Source: Pelorhabdus rhamnosifermentans
GTDB taxonomy: Bacteria > Bacillota > Negativicutes > UMGS1260
DNA: 64,000 nucleotides
Direction: 5' to 3'
Assembly: GCF_018835585.1 (NCBI RefSeq)
Contig: NZ_JAHGVE010000023.1
Span: forward strand, 1-64,000
In this document: in pieces, positions 27,082-35,394 of the stretch
Position numbering within the stretch: position 1 is the first letter of the stretch
Layout of the letters: the number at the start of each line of letters is the position of its first letter
Translations under genes and position numbers: made by a program
Notes under the pieces: model-generated
Told to the model about the DNA's origin: nothing
The model's input: the letters and a program-made list of their open reading frames with translations, nothing else
The model's database searches: none

Positions 27082-28221
27082 ATGAAAAGAATAATTATGC
27101 TGCTAATCACATTGACATGTTTCATTTCCATGGTAAGTGTGACTAATGCAAAAGACAAGGAGGAGCTTTATAAAGAAATCGTACATACTGTGGCTAAACA
27201 ATTGATGCAACAATATGGTATTCCTGGTGCAGCTATTGCTGTGGTAGATGGAAATCAGACTTATACTTATTTTTTTGGCACTGCTGACGTTACAAGCGGT
27301 AAGGCTGTTACGGAAAATACTATTTTTGAAGTTGGTTCAGTTACTAAATTGTTTACAGCTTTGCTGTGTGCTGAAGCTGATGATAGTGGCAGTCTAAAAT
27401 TAGATGATAAATTAATTAAATATTGTCCGCAATTTGCAGCAAATAAAACGTTATCACAAATCTCCTTCACTAATCTGCTTACGCACACAGCCGGATTTCC
27501 GTTGAACATGACTATAAATAATTTATCGGCATGGCAGTCGGAAAAACAAATAGGTAGTCAATGGCAGTATTCGAATGTTGGCTGTGGCCTAGCAGCCATA
27601 GCATTAGAGAATCAAAATAATAAGTCAATAAATGATTTAATTAGAGAAAATATCCTATCTCTGTTAGCAATGACCCCGTTAGGGTTGGAAATTTCTGAGA
27701 AATATCAGGACGATTTTGCGCAAGGTTATACGGGTGATGGTAAAGCGGCAGTTCACTACCTGCACGCCCAAGGACCTTTTCCAGGTGCCTGGGGGCTTAA
27801 AGCTACGATTTATGACATGACTAAGTTTGTGTCAGCGGCAATCGGCTTGCCTAATACACCGGAGAATATAAAAAAAGCGATGCGAAATACCCAAACGCCA
27901 CGTGTTAGCGTTGGCAGTATGCAACAAGGTTTAGCTTGGCAGGTACATTCGTTGCAAGATGAAAATTTGCAACATGAACCGGAAAATATGAACTTGGAAC
28001 CACTACCTGTAAATTGGCTACCTAAAGATAAACAACGATACCATGCAGATGTTTTGCTAGATAAAACGGGTGCAACTTCAGGATTTCGAAGTTATATTGC
28101 TGTTATACCTAGTGAGCAGCTTGGCGTAGTCATTTTAATGAACAAATATATTCCAAATGGTGCTATTGTAAATGCTGGCAGAATTATTGTTGGACTAAAA
28201 AAGCAACCTGAAAAAGATTAA
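27082..28221 (+). CDS. Class C (AmpC-like) beta-lactamase or close serine hydrolase
   Basis: A 379-aa exported protein with a signal peptide (residues 1-23, ending SVTNA). Class C-type motifs: SxxK as SVTK in FEVGSVTKLFTAL (near residue 85), YSN in WQYSNVGCG (near 172), and KTG in LLDKTGATSGFRSYIAVIP (near 335). The segment after KTG (GVVILMNKYIPN) and the total length match AmpC enzymes well. It hydrolyses beta-lactams or related peptides in the periplasm. It lies behind two BlaI operators, which supports a resistance role. A DD-peptidase or esterase of the same fold is the alternative. Confidence 0.85.
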   Translation: MKRIIMLLITLTCFISMVSVTNAKDKEELYKEIVHTVAKQLMQQYGIPGAAIAVVDGNQTYTYFFGTADVTSGKAVTENTIFEVGSVTKLFTALLCAEADDSGSLKLDDKLIKYCPQFAANKTLSQISFTNLLTHTAGFPLNMTINNLSAWQSEKQIGSQWQYSNVGCGLAAIALENQNNKSINDLIRENILSLLAMTPLGLEISEKYQDDFAQGYTGDGKAAVHYLHAQGPFPGAWGLKATIYDMTKFVSAAIGLPNTPENIKKAMRNTQTPRVSVGSMQQGLAWQVHSLQDENLQHEPENMNLEPLPVNWLPKDKQRYHADVLLDKTGATSGFRSYIAVIPSEQLGVVILMNKYIPNGAIVNAGRIIVGLKKQPEKD

Positions 28222-28256
28222 GGTGCAAAAATTATCAAATACTGCAATCGAAACAT

Positions 28257-28298
28257 AGAAAGAACTGTTTACCTGAGAGCGGGTAAACAGTTCTTTTA
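28257..28298. terminator. Terminator after the beta-lactamase gene
   Basis: GAAAGAACTGTTTACC pairs with GGGTAAACAGTTCTTTT. A and T runs on both sides suggest that it also ends the minus-strand small gene. Confidence 0.8.
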
Positions 28299-28304
28299 CA
28301 TTTT

Positions 28305-28502
28305 CTAATCTTTTACATTTTCAGTATTTCTAGCTTTAAACCTATCTTGCATAGCAGCTAGGCGTTGTCTATCCCTTTGTTGTTTCTGTAACTTTGCATG
28401 ATTAACTGGTATTATTTTATCTCCATAATCAGCTTGTAATAATGTTTCAACTTCCTCTGTACTAAGAGTATAACTCTTTAAGTCATTTTTTATTTTTTCC
28501 AT
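28305..28502 (-). CDS. Small hydrophilic protein, unknown function
   Basis: A 65-aa, highly charged protein (KIKNDLKSYTLSTEEVETLL, then a basic KLQKQQRDRQRLAAMQDRFK region likely helical). A good ribosome-binding site (GGGAGATG) lies 6 nt before the ATG on the minus strand, and a terminator follows, which argues for a real gene. I do not recognise the family. Confidence 0.55.
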   Translation of the reverse strand: MEKIKNDLKSYTLSTEEVETLLQADYGDKIIPVNHAKLQKQQRDRQRLAAMQDRFKARNTENVKD

Positions 28503-28738
28503 ATTTCATCTCCCGTTCCATAGTAGTATATGCATTAAATCCATATTTTATTTACAATAGCGGATGGGCAGTACCTTATCAGCATAGTAATAAAGAGGTA
28601 TGCCAACGTCATGAATTTGAATATGAGCAAAAGGAAAGAAGCTCAGATATTGCTAAAATGCCTACCTAAGTAGTAGGAATTTTATGTTTACTTTTGGTCA
28701 CATTGTGGCATAGTTATTGAGCTTCAAAAGTTTTGACG

Positions 28739-29614
28739 CTAACCATTCACAATGGTCCCTCCGTTGACATGCATAATTTGTCCTGACATATATGACGAAT
28801 CTTGTGAAGCTAAAAAAAGATAGGACGGTGCAACTTCGGATGGTTGCCCGGCGCGTTGCATGGGTGTATCTTGCCCAAATTTGACTACATGCTGTTCATT
28901 GAATGAGGCTGGTATAAGTGGTGTCCATATTGGCCCAGGAGCAACTCCGTTGACACGGATACCCGTTCCAACAAGTGATTGTGACAGTGAACGGGTAAAG
29001 GTAACGATAGCACCCTTACTGGCAGCGTAGTCCATCAAAAGCTTGTTTCCTTCATATGCGGTAATTGATGCTGTATTGATGATGGTGCTCCCACTTTTTA
29101 AATGAGGTAATGAGGCTTTGGTGAGATAAAAGCAGGAAAAAATATTGGTGCGGAATGTCCGTTCCAACTGTTCAGCAGAAATATTCTCAAGCGTTGTTTG
29201 GACATGCTGCTCAGCGGCATTGTTGATGAGAATGTCAAGATGACCCAGTTCTTTAATCACTTGATTTACTGCTTGTTGGCAAAATTGTTCATTTCCAACA
29301 TCGCCAGCAATGAGAAGGCAACGTCGGCCTAGTTTTTCGATATCACCTTTAGTAATATTGGCATCATCATGCTCATTGAGGTAGATGATGCCGATATCAG
29401 CCCCTTCCTGGGCGAACAATAAGGAAACAGCTCGTCCAATTCCGCTGTCGCCGCCGCTGATTAACGCTACCTTTTGTCTTAATTTACCGCTAGGTATGTA
29501 ACTTGGATTAATGGAAATCGGACGGGGGTTCATGGTTGTTTCAATACCTGGTTGCTGATTCTGGTGTTGGGGCGGGAAAGAAAATTTATTTGTCTGTTGA
29601 CTGTTATTATCCAT
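28739..29614 (-). CDS. Short-chain dehydrogenase/reductase (YdaD/YhdG-like)
   Basis: A 291-aa NAD(P)-dependent oxidoreductase with the SDR cofactor loop GGDSGIGRAV (residue about 53), NNAAEQH, a catalytic serine in NTASITAYEG and YAASKGA (Tyr/Lys, near residue 198), and a C-terminal GQIMHVNGG. The 45-residue N-terminal extension rich in Gln/Pro (PPQHQNQQPG) is typical of the general-stress group related to B. subtilis YdaD. It is monocistronic; substrate unknown. Between it and the small gene (28503-28738) I see no supported feature. Confidence 0.88.
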   Translation of the reverse strand: MDNNSQQTNKFSFPPQHQNQQPGIETTMNPRPISINPSYIPSGKLRQKVALISGGDSGIGRAVSLLFAQEGADIGIIYLNEHDDANITKGDIEKLGRRCLLIAGDVGNEQFCQQAVNQVIKELGHLDILINNAAEQHVQTTLENISAEQLERTFRTNIFSCFYLTKASLPHLKSGSTIINTASITAYEGNKLLMDYAASKGAIVTFTRSLSQSLVGTGIRVNGVAPGPIWTPLIPASFNEQHVVKFGQDTPMQRAGQPSEVAPSYLFLASQDSSYMSGQIMHVNGGTIVNG

Positions 29615-29798
29615 TTTTATACTCCTTTGTAGTGAGAATTTATATTGTTTTTAATATACCCCTAGCTTAGTTTAATAAAACATGAAAGATATAGACAGCT
29701 CATTGACTCTTAACCTTTGCGTATAGGGGATAAGACTTCCCTTGCCATTACTATATAGATAAGTGAACAAACCATGATTGTTAAAAAATTTCGAATAT

Positions 29799-29842
29799 TG
29801 CAGGAAACGAGGTAGTAATTATAGTATAGATGTATATATTAA
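29799..29842 (+). promoter_or_regulatory. Conserved C1-regulon promoter 1 (before RACo)
   Basis: TTGCAGGAAACG, then TATAGT 16 bp after TTGCAG (a sigma-A-like promoter), then GATGTATATATTA. The GCAGGAA element starts at 29800 and TGTATA begins 31 bp later, exactly as in the copy before gntR (32554/32585). The TGTATATA half-palindrome fits the HutC-subfamily GntR consensus (GTNTANAC-like). It is probably the RACo promoter and operator. Confidence 0.65.
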
Positions 29843-29930
29843 ATATTTCGGTTTTGGTATATTCATGTTTAATAGGGTTTTCGCGGGAATGCATCAAATA
29901 TAATATCCCATGAGGAGAAATAGAGAACGT

Positions 29931-31775
29931 ATGCAAAAACATGGGGCAGTTACCAACGAAGTGTTAAATACTACTTATAGGCTGTTTGTCGAAGGCATTA
30001 ACCAACCTTTATATTGTTCTGCTTGTCAAACTGTGCTTGAGGCATTAACCAGCAAGGGCATTTTTTTAGAAGCTAACTGTGGTGGCAGAGGGTCTTGTGG
30101 TAAATGCAAAATTCTAGTGCTTGATGGGCAAGTCAACGGTCCGGACGGGTTACCCGCAAAACCGCTGCAAAATAATACCCATCTGGCTTGCCGAATTTAT
30201 CCTGCCAGTAACCTTATTGTCAGAGTAAAACAGATTCAAGTAAGCGCTAAAGGAACTGTGGCGACAGTATTCGCAGCGGATGGTCCACCGTTAGTGAAAA
30301 AGATTATTGTGATTCCAGTATATCCTACAGTATCAGACCCCTGTTCGCTACAAGAGTTGTTCGGTCATTCGCTGCCAACTTCAATTGGTGGTTTAGACAA
30401 TATCTGTTTATTGCAACAGTTTGGTCAGGTGATGGATAGGACTCCTGAGCAAATGACGGTTATCATGATAGGTAATGAGATTATTGCAGTTGAAGCAGGT
30501 AATACTACAAGTTCCTTGTTTGGCCTGGCTTTTGATATCGGGACGACAACCGTTGTAGGGATGCTGGTTGATATTAACGCTTACAAGGTTGTTGCTACTT
30601 TTTCAGAAACAAATCCGCAAGCTGCTTTTGGCGCGGATGTCATTTCCCGAATTAATGCTGCCAAGACTGACACTGGCCTCGCGGCACAAACCAGAGCTAT
30701 CAGGCAGTGTTTAGACCGGATAATCGGAGAGCTTTGTGCTGCAGCCAAAGTTGATAGGCACCAGATTTATGCCGCTACCATCGCTGGTAATTCGACGATG
30801 ATGCACTTATTGCTGTCTATATCACCATTGAGCCTGATTCGTCAGCCATATGTCGCCGCATTCAAGACGATTTCGCCTTTTGCTTCGAAGAAAATTGAGC
30901 TGGATATCAACCCTAATGCCAAAGTAGTTTTGCTGCCGAATATCACCAGTTTTATTGGAGCTGACACCACAGCGGCTATTCTTGCCGTTGGCCAGGATAT
31001 TTCATCTGATCCCTTATTAATAGTAGATTTAGGAACAAATGGTGAAATTGTTCTTGGAAATCGAGAAAAGATATTCACCTGTTCTACCGCTGTCGGGCCT
31101 GCTTTTGAGGGCGCACATATTCGTGACGGAATGCGAGCCACTGTCGGGGCGATTGAAGACGTGGTCATTGACGCAGATGTTCAGGTTAAGACAATTGGCG
31201 GCCACAAGCCGGTTGGAATTTGCGGTTCGGGCATCATCAAGGCTATCGCCCAACTACTTAAAAAGAAAATCATTACCACCAGTGGTCGGTTTAATTGGCA
31301 AATTACCGAAGTACTGCCGCCGAATTTGGCCCAGCGGCTAATAAAGAAGGGAGCTCAGTGGGAGTTTGTTCTGGTCGAAGGGAGAAATAGTGCCACTGAC
31401 GCTGATATCTCGGTTACTCAGGCCGACATCCGGCAAATTCAGCTTGTAAAATCGGCCATCTGTACAGGTATTCAGGTGCTCATAGGCAAGTCTTTACCGA
31501 TTGGCGAAATGCCAGTTTTCCTGGCCGGGGCTTTTGGTAATTATATTGATGTCGAAAGCGCTATAACCATTGGTCTGTTGCCTGGTTTTACGCGAGAGCA
31601 GGTTCGGTCTGTAGGGAATGCCGCCGGAACGGGAGCGATCCATACGCTTTTATCGCAGCGTAAACTAAAAAGGTGTTGGCATATTGCGAATGAGATCGAC
31701 TATGTCGAGTTGGCGGCTGAGCCCGATTTTCAAAAACAATTTTTAGCCAATCTAGTATTTCCTGAAATGAGTTGA
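29931..31775 (+). CDS. Reductive activator of corrinoid proteins (RACo, ASKHA type)
   Basis: ATP-dependent reactivator that reduces inactive Co(II) corrinoid proteins to Co(I). It is about 614 aa: an N-terminal [2Fe-2S] ferredoxin domain (CGGRGSCGKCKILVLDG plus later THLACRI), a linker, then the large DUF4445/ASKHA domain with FDIGTTTVVGMLVD, GNSTMMHLLL, DLGTNGEIVLG, and AGAFGNYIDVESAI near the C terminus. ATG 29931 follows AGGAGA; the upstream ATG 29910 has no ribosome-binding site. The likely targets are the corrinoid protein at 48681 and the corrinoid iron-sulfur protein. A deleted second copy lies at 32613-32901. Confidence 0.9.
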   Translation: MQKHGAVTNEVLNTTYRLFVEGINQPLYCSACQTVLEALTSKGIFLEANCGGRGSCGKCKILVLDGQVNGPDGLPAKPLQNNTHLACRIYPASNLIVRVKQIQVSAKGTVATVFAADGPPLVKKIIVIPVYPTVSDPCSLQELFGHSLPTSIGGLDNICLLQQFGQVMDRTPEQMTVIMIGNEIIAVEAGNTTSSLFGLAFDIGTTTVVGMLVDINAYKVVATFSETNPQAAFGADVISRINAAKTDTGLAAQTRAIRQCLDRIIGELCAAAKVDRHQIYAATIAGNSTMMHLLLSISPLSLIRQPYVAAFKTISPFASKKIELDINPNAKVVLLPNITSFIGADTTAAILAVGQDISSDPLLIVDLGTNGEIVLGNREKIFTCSTAVGPAFEGAHIRDGMRATVGAIEDVVIDADVQVKTIGGHKPVGICGSGIIKAIAQLLKKKIITTSGRFNWQITEVLPPNLAQRLIKKGAQWEFVLVEGRNSATDADISVTQADIRQIQLVKSAICTGIQVLIGKSLPIGEMPVFLAGAFGNYIDVESAITIGLLPGFTREQVRSVGNAAGTGAIHTLLSQRKLKRCWHIANEIDYVELAAEPDFQKQFLANLVFPEMS

Positions 31776-31879
31776 TGACTATGACTGACTCTGTTTACGG
31801 TAGGATTGTACTTTCGATTAAGCACGATCTTTAATAGGAGGAATAGTGTTTGGTATGTCTGAAGTTGGAGGAAAAGAGT

Positions 31880-32455
31880 ATGACATTTGATTTTGATGCG
31901 TTAATTCAGGACGCTTTAGCTTTAAAGGCAGATCATGCCGCAATTATCGAGGTATCTGCTATTCGATTCGTCGAAGATTTCCGAAAAGCTTGTGAACAGA
32001 ATACCTGTGGAAAATATAATACCAACTGGGTGTGCCCTCCTGCAGTTGGTTCTTTTGATGAATTAAAGGCTAGGGCTTGCCAATTTAAACAAGGTCTGTT
32101 GTTTCAGACGGTCTATCAGTTGGCGAAAACTTTTGATTGGAAAGGCATGATGGCCGCGAAAAAAATCTGTGATGGAGTATTCCGGGGAATTCTGGACAAT
32201 GTAAAACATAAGCACAATCTACAAGATATTCTCGCACTAAATGCCGGATCATGTGCGGGTTGTCCAAGATGTGCTTATTTAGACAAGGAAAAGTGCAGAT
32301 TTCCCGATCAAGCCTTTGCTTCAGTTGAAGCCTATGGAATTGATGTCATTAATATGGAAAAGGCTTGTGGAATTCCCTATTACAATGGAAAAAATACGGT
32401 TTCATACGTCGGTCTTATTTTATTTAATATAGGTCCAGAATACACCAAAGATTGA
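31880..32455 (+). CDS. DUF2284 metal-binding protein
   Basis: A 191-aa protein with the DUF2284 pattern: CEQNTCGKYNTNWVCPPAVG (residue about 40), and a second Cys cluster CAGCPRCAYLDKEKCRFPDQ (residue about 120), probably an iron-sulfur site. Members often occur beside corrinoid methyltransferase genes; their role is not established. ATG 31880 has TTGGAGGAAAAG ahead of it. It lies 104 bp after RACo and likely shares its promoter. Confidence 0.8.
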   Translation: MTFDFDALIQDALALKADHAAIIEVSAIRFVEDFRKACEQNTCGKYNTNWVCPPAVGSFDELKARACQFKQGLLFQTVYQLAKTFDWKGMMAAKKICDGVFRGILDNVKHKHNLQDILALNAGSCAGCPRCAYLDKEKCRFPDQAFASVEAYGIDVINMEKACGIPYYNGKNTVSYVGLILFNIGPEYTKD

Positions 32456-32472
32456 TTCTTTTATCTAACGTC

Positions 32473-32518
32473 AGTACAATACAATTGTAGTTGCTAACGG
32501 CTATAATTGTACTTTTTA
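32473..32518 (+). terminator. Terminator after DUF2284 gene
   Basis: AGTACAAT pairs with ATTGTACT, with an inner ACAATTGTAG/CTATAATTGT stem, followed by TTTTT. Confidence 0.7.
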
Positions 32519-32551
32519 GTGAAAATACCCTGACTTTTTTAAAATTGAGTA

Positions 32552-32595
32552 TTGCAGGAAAACAGATAACAGCTATAATATAGTTGTATATACGA
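32552..32595 (+). promoter_or_regulatory. Conserved C1-regulon promoter 2 (before gntR)
   Basis: ATTGCAGGAAAACAG, then TATAAT 16 bp after TTGCAG, then TTGTATATACGA. Its element spacing is identical to the RACo promoter (31 bp from GCAGGAA to TGTATA). It seems to be a duplicate of that promoter and now precedes the RACo remnant and gntR, implying autoregulation of gntR. Confidence 0.65.
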
Positions 32596-32612
32596 GGTAA
32601 TTCTGGCACCAC

Positions 32613-32901
32613 TAAGCGAAATATAGAAGACATATGTAAAAAATGGTAATTAGCAATGAAATGTAGCTAAGTAGAAAGAGCACGGTAGCCATTGTTTTGT
32701 TGCCCAGTTTTACGAGGGAATAGACCGGGTTTGCGGGAATGCTCTAAACACCGCTCTAATTTATGCGTTTTTGTCGCAGCATAAATTAGAGCGGTGCTGG
32801 CGTATTGCGAACGAGATTGACTATGTTGTCGATTTGGCTGCTAAACCCGATTTAAAAAAGAAATGATTTTTAGCCAATCTAGTATTTCCTGAGGTGGTTT
32901 G
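32613..32901 (+). pseudogene. Internally deleted second copy of RACo
   Basis: The 5' part (GAAATATAGAAGACATATGTAAAAAATGG) resembles the RACo leader and start, but codon 2 is TAA instead of CAA. After about 10 nt it jumps to sequence matching the RACo 3' end: GGTAATTA, CCATTG, LPSFTRE, a one-base loss, then a long match including LSQHKLERCWRIANEIDYV. Finally TTTTTAGCCAATCTAGTATT is shared with the real RACo end (31740-31760). It is therefore a duplicate that lost some 560 codons. Its end supplies the sequence around the gntR ribosome-binding site. Confidence 0.85.
32750..32795. repeat. Perfect 17-bp inverted repeat inside the RACo remnant
   Basis: ACCGCTCTAATTTATGC (32750-32766) and its exact reverse complement (32779-32795) flank a 12-nt loop. 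The intact RACo copy has only TACGC...GCGTA at the same place. One arm thus appears to have been rewritten from the other. There is no T-run, so it is not a standard terminator, but it could form a hairpin in the gntR leader. Confidence 0.9.
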
Positions 32902-33630
32902 ATGACAAAAATTAATAGGCGAAATTTTATTCCCGCGTATTATCAACTTGCTGACGATATTAAGCGCCAAATTGAAATAGGTAAGCTAAAAGACGGGGAT
33001 ATGATTTCGACTGAAGAACAACTTGGTGAACTCTACGGTATCAGTCGGATGACTGTACGACACGGACTGTCTTTATTAGCCGAAGCCGGATTGATCGAAA
33101 CCATAAAGGGAAAGGGGACTTTTGTTCACCCCCCCAGGTTGAACCAATTCCTGATCGATTTACCCAGTACGGCTGATCGTTCAGAACAATATCGGTATAA
33201 GTTACTGGAAGTTAAATTTGTTCGCGACAATAATAATCGCTATGTTCAAGAACTGGGGCTTGCGCCCAACGCTAAAGTCATCCTGTTGAAGCGTATTTTG
33301 TATAAGAACGATATTCCAGTGGCTATTGAAAACAAATACCTGTCCTATTTGCGAGGTACGCCACTACTTGAGGTCCAACTGGAATACGCCGATTTTCCGG
33401 AAGTAGTAGCTAAGCATCAAGAGACTGTGCCAGTACGAAATGAAATGATAATCACAGTCGATGTCATAACTCCCGACCAGGCCGAATTGTTGCAGATTGA
33501 ACCAAATGTCCCGGCCCTGATGATCAAGCAGGTGATTTATTCCAAGGATGACAAGCCCCTCGGAATATCGCATATGGTTTGTAATAAAGACCGGTTTCAA
33601 CTTAAGGCGACATCCTATCCTCATTTCTGA
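32902..33630 (+). CDS. GntR-family (HutC/UTRA) transcriptional regulator
   Basis: About 242 aa: an N-terminal GntR winged helix (YYQLADDIKRQIEIGKLKDG, then EEQLGELYGISRMTVRHGLS and GKGTFV, residues about 12-78) and a C-terminal UTRA ligand-binding domain (residues about 95-238). HutC-type GntR proteins bind operators of the form GT-N-TA-N-AC. TGTATATACA in front of this gene and of three other C1 loci fits, so it is the best candidate regulator of the acetogenesis/demethylation operons. ATG 32902 follows GAGGTGG; TTG 32899 is less likely. Effector unknown. Confidence 0.9.
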   Translation: MTKINRRNFIPAYYQLADDIKRQIEIGKLKDGDMISTEEQLGELYGISRMTVRHGLSLLAEAGLIETIKGKGTFVHPPRLNQFLIDLPSTADRSEQYRYKLLEVKFVRDNNNRYVQELGLAPNAKVILLKRILYKNDIPVAIENKYLSYLRGTPLLEVQLEYADFPEVVAKHQETVPVRNEMIITVDVITPDQAELLQIEPNVPALMIKQVIYSKDDKPLGISHMVCNKDRFQLKATSYPHF

Positions 33631-33700
33631 GGGACCGGTAGTTATAGCTGGCCAGAGTCTGTGAAATGAACTGCTGGCGATCAAGGAGATAGGTTAAAAA

Positions 33701-33732
33701 TAGCGGATAGACTCCTAGCAGTCTATCCGCTA
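33701..33732 (+). terminator. Terminator after gntR
   Basis: TAGCGGATAGACT pairs perfectly with AGTCTATCCGCTA across CCTAGC. Confidence 0.8.
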
Positions 33733-33810
33733 AAATAATTCGAGAAATCAATATTGAGAAAGGGTACTTTTTTGCTTTTCTCTAGAATATTAATGATTTA
33801 TCAGCAAATG

Positions 33811-33975
33811 TTAAAAAAAATTCAAAAAATAATATATATCTTAGCAGGAATTCAAAAATAATTAAAGAACAACTTATATATATGGTTGTATAATAATGGA
33901 AATGATTAGTTAGAAGTTTTTTTATTAAATATTAATGTATATACATCTAGATTATAATCGTAATCAGATATTCTT
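33811..33975 (+). promoter_or_regulatory. Conserved C1-regulon promoter 3 (before the hdr/metVF/flx/fhs block)
   Basis: TTAAAAAAAATTCAAAAAATAATAT, then CTTAGCAGGAATTCAAAAA (GCAGGAA at 33844), closely matches the block before the CODH/ACS operon (58471-58516). The perfect palindrome TGTATATACA lies at 33936-33945, followed by TCTAGATTAT...GTAATCAG, again shared with the CODH/ACS promoter. An extra 60 bp separates the two parts here, containing a second partial site (TTGTATAATAAT). From 33976 to 34331 I see no supported gene; the transcript probably has a long leader. Confidence 0.65.
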
Positions 33976-34331
33976 ATAGAAAACAGCCAGCATTAAAAAG
34001 TAAATACTCGTGCCATGAAGGCAATTGTTTTGGCTAGTGATTCTCACTATGCTAATCTTCTTATTTCCCACAGGTGATCGACCCGTAACGATTTTGCCGG
34101 AGATCGCTAAATTGGCGTATGTAGTTTTAAACGATTATGAGTGCTCATTTCTATTTCGGGGGTTGATCTAGAAAACTAAATACGTTTGCCCTGAAAAAGC
34201 ACAGAAAATTCAATAAAATACCGCATTGAAAAGTAATAACAATATATTCGCAGCCTTGGGAACTGATGTAATTTATTTATCCTTTTCATGGAGTAATCAC
34301 AGAATTAAACGATTATCTGGGAGGTGAAAAG

Positions 34332-35336
34332 ATGGGTTCTGTTTTAGTAATTGGCGGTGGTTTGGCGGGATGTACCGCAGCGATTGAGTTAGCAGAAAAC
34401 AACAGAGAGGTTATTATTGTGGAAAAGTCCGCTGCAATAGGGGGGGCTGTCCGATATTACGGTTGTTTAGCTACAGATCGCTGCAATCATTGTGGGCTTT
34501 GTCTTGTCGGTGAGTTATGGAAACGGGTAGAGGAGCATGAGAATATAACAATTTTAAATAATTCGCAAATAAAAGACATTCTTGGGACCAAAGGCAGTTA
34601 TAAAGCTGTTCTTAAAAGCGAGAAAGGCATAGAAAGGGTTTGTGATATTGCAGCAGTTATTGTTTCGATAGGATTTGATCAGGTTGATGCAAAATTGACT
34701 GGAAGCTTTGAATCAGGAGATTTCAATAATGTATTTACTGGCAAACAGATGGATCAACTCTGTGCCAATCGGAGCAGGGACGGTCTATTTAAACAAGCTC
34801 CTCACAGCGTTGCCTTTATACAGTGCTATGGCTCAAGAGATATAAAACAGAAAGCAGCCTATTGTTCGAGAGTATGCTGTAATTATTCAACAAAAGTTGC
34901 TAAGGTATTGAAAAACTATTATCCGGAAGTCCGAATTGTATTTTTTTACATGGACTTACAGCAAGTTGAAAAGGGGGAATATTTCGAAAGCTTGTCAAAA
35001 CTGGGTATTGAATTTATTAGATGTCGACCCGTGCGGTTTAAACCCAACAGTCCTGGAACTATTATATATGAAAGACCGGGCTTTAAGGGAATTATTGAGG
35101 AGAAATTTGATTTTATCGTGTTATCTGAGGGAATACATCCGTCAAGCGATGCCGATATGATTGCGGAAATCTGTAATTTGGGTTTGGATGGAGCCGGATT
35201 TTTAAAATATATAGCAAGTGGCGATACAACAGGAATCTATATCACCGGTTGCGCATCAGGACCAAAGAAGATTGAAGAATCTTATGCGGATGCTTTACAG
35301 ACGGCAAGAGAAATCGTTGCGGCAGTGACTACCTAA
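34332..35336 (+). CDS. Short HdrA-like FAD/iron-sulfur protein
   Basis: A 334-aa flavoprotein: GGGLAGCTAAIELAENN FAD loop at the N terminus, a cysteine motif CNHCGLCLVG (residue about 54), AFIQCYGSRD and YCSRVCCNYSTKVA (residues about 158-185), and a C-terminal GIYITGCASGPKKIEES. These are HdrA/QmoA signatures, but it lacks the HdrA N-terminal extension and C-terminal ferredoxins, which the next gene supplies. It probably forms a complex with that gene's product and relays electrons. First gene after the conserved promoter; GGGAGGTG precedes ATG 34332. Confidence 0.82.
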   Translation: MGSVLVIGGGLAGCTAAIELAENNREVIIVEKSAAIGGAVRYYGCLATDRCNHCGLCLVGELWKRVEEHENITILNNSQIKDILGTKGSYKAVLKSEKGIERVCDIAAVIVSIGFDQVDAKLTGSFESGDFNNVFTGKQMDQLCANRSRDGLFKQAPHSVAFIQCYGSRDIKQKAAYCSRVCCNYSTKVAKVLKNYYPEVRIVFFYMDLQQVEKGEYFESLSKLGIEFIRCRPVRFKPNSPGTIIYERPGFKGIIEEKFDFIVLSEGIHPSSDADMIAEICNLGLDGAGFLKYIASGDTTGIYITGCASGPKKIEESYADALQTAREIVAAVTT

Positions 35337-35394
35337 GTAAAATACCATTGAAATTCCGTTTACAATCTAACGAACAAAGTTTATGGAGGATTAT

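Noticed and set aside
28503-28670. Plus-strand open stretch ending HEFEYEQKERSSDIAKMPT
   Set aside because: No start codon with a site and it runs antisense into the small minus-strand gene; could be a gene relic but cannot be supported.
33976-34331. Short open frame (about 50 codons, includes GDRPVTILPEIAKLAYVVL) and an ATG frame starting MKAIVLASDSHYANLL
   Set aside because: Neither has a ribosome-binding site, both are short and do not match a family I know. Treated as leader DNA.
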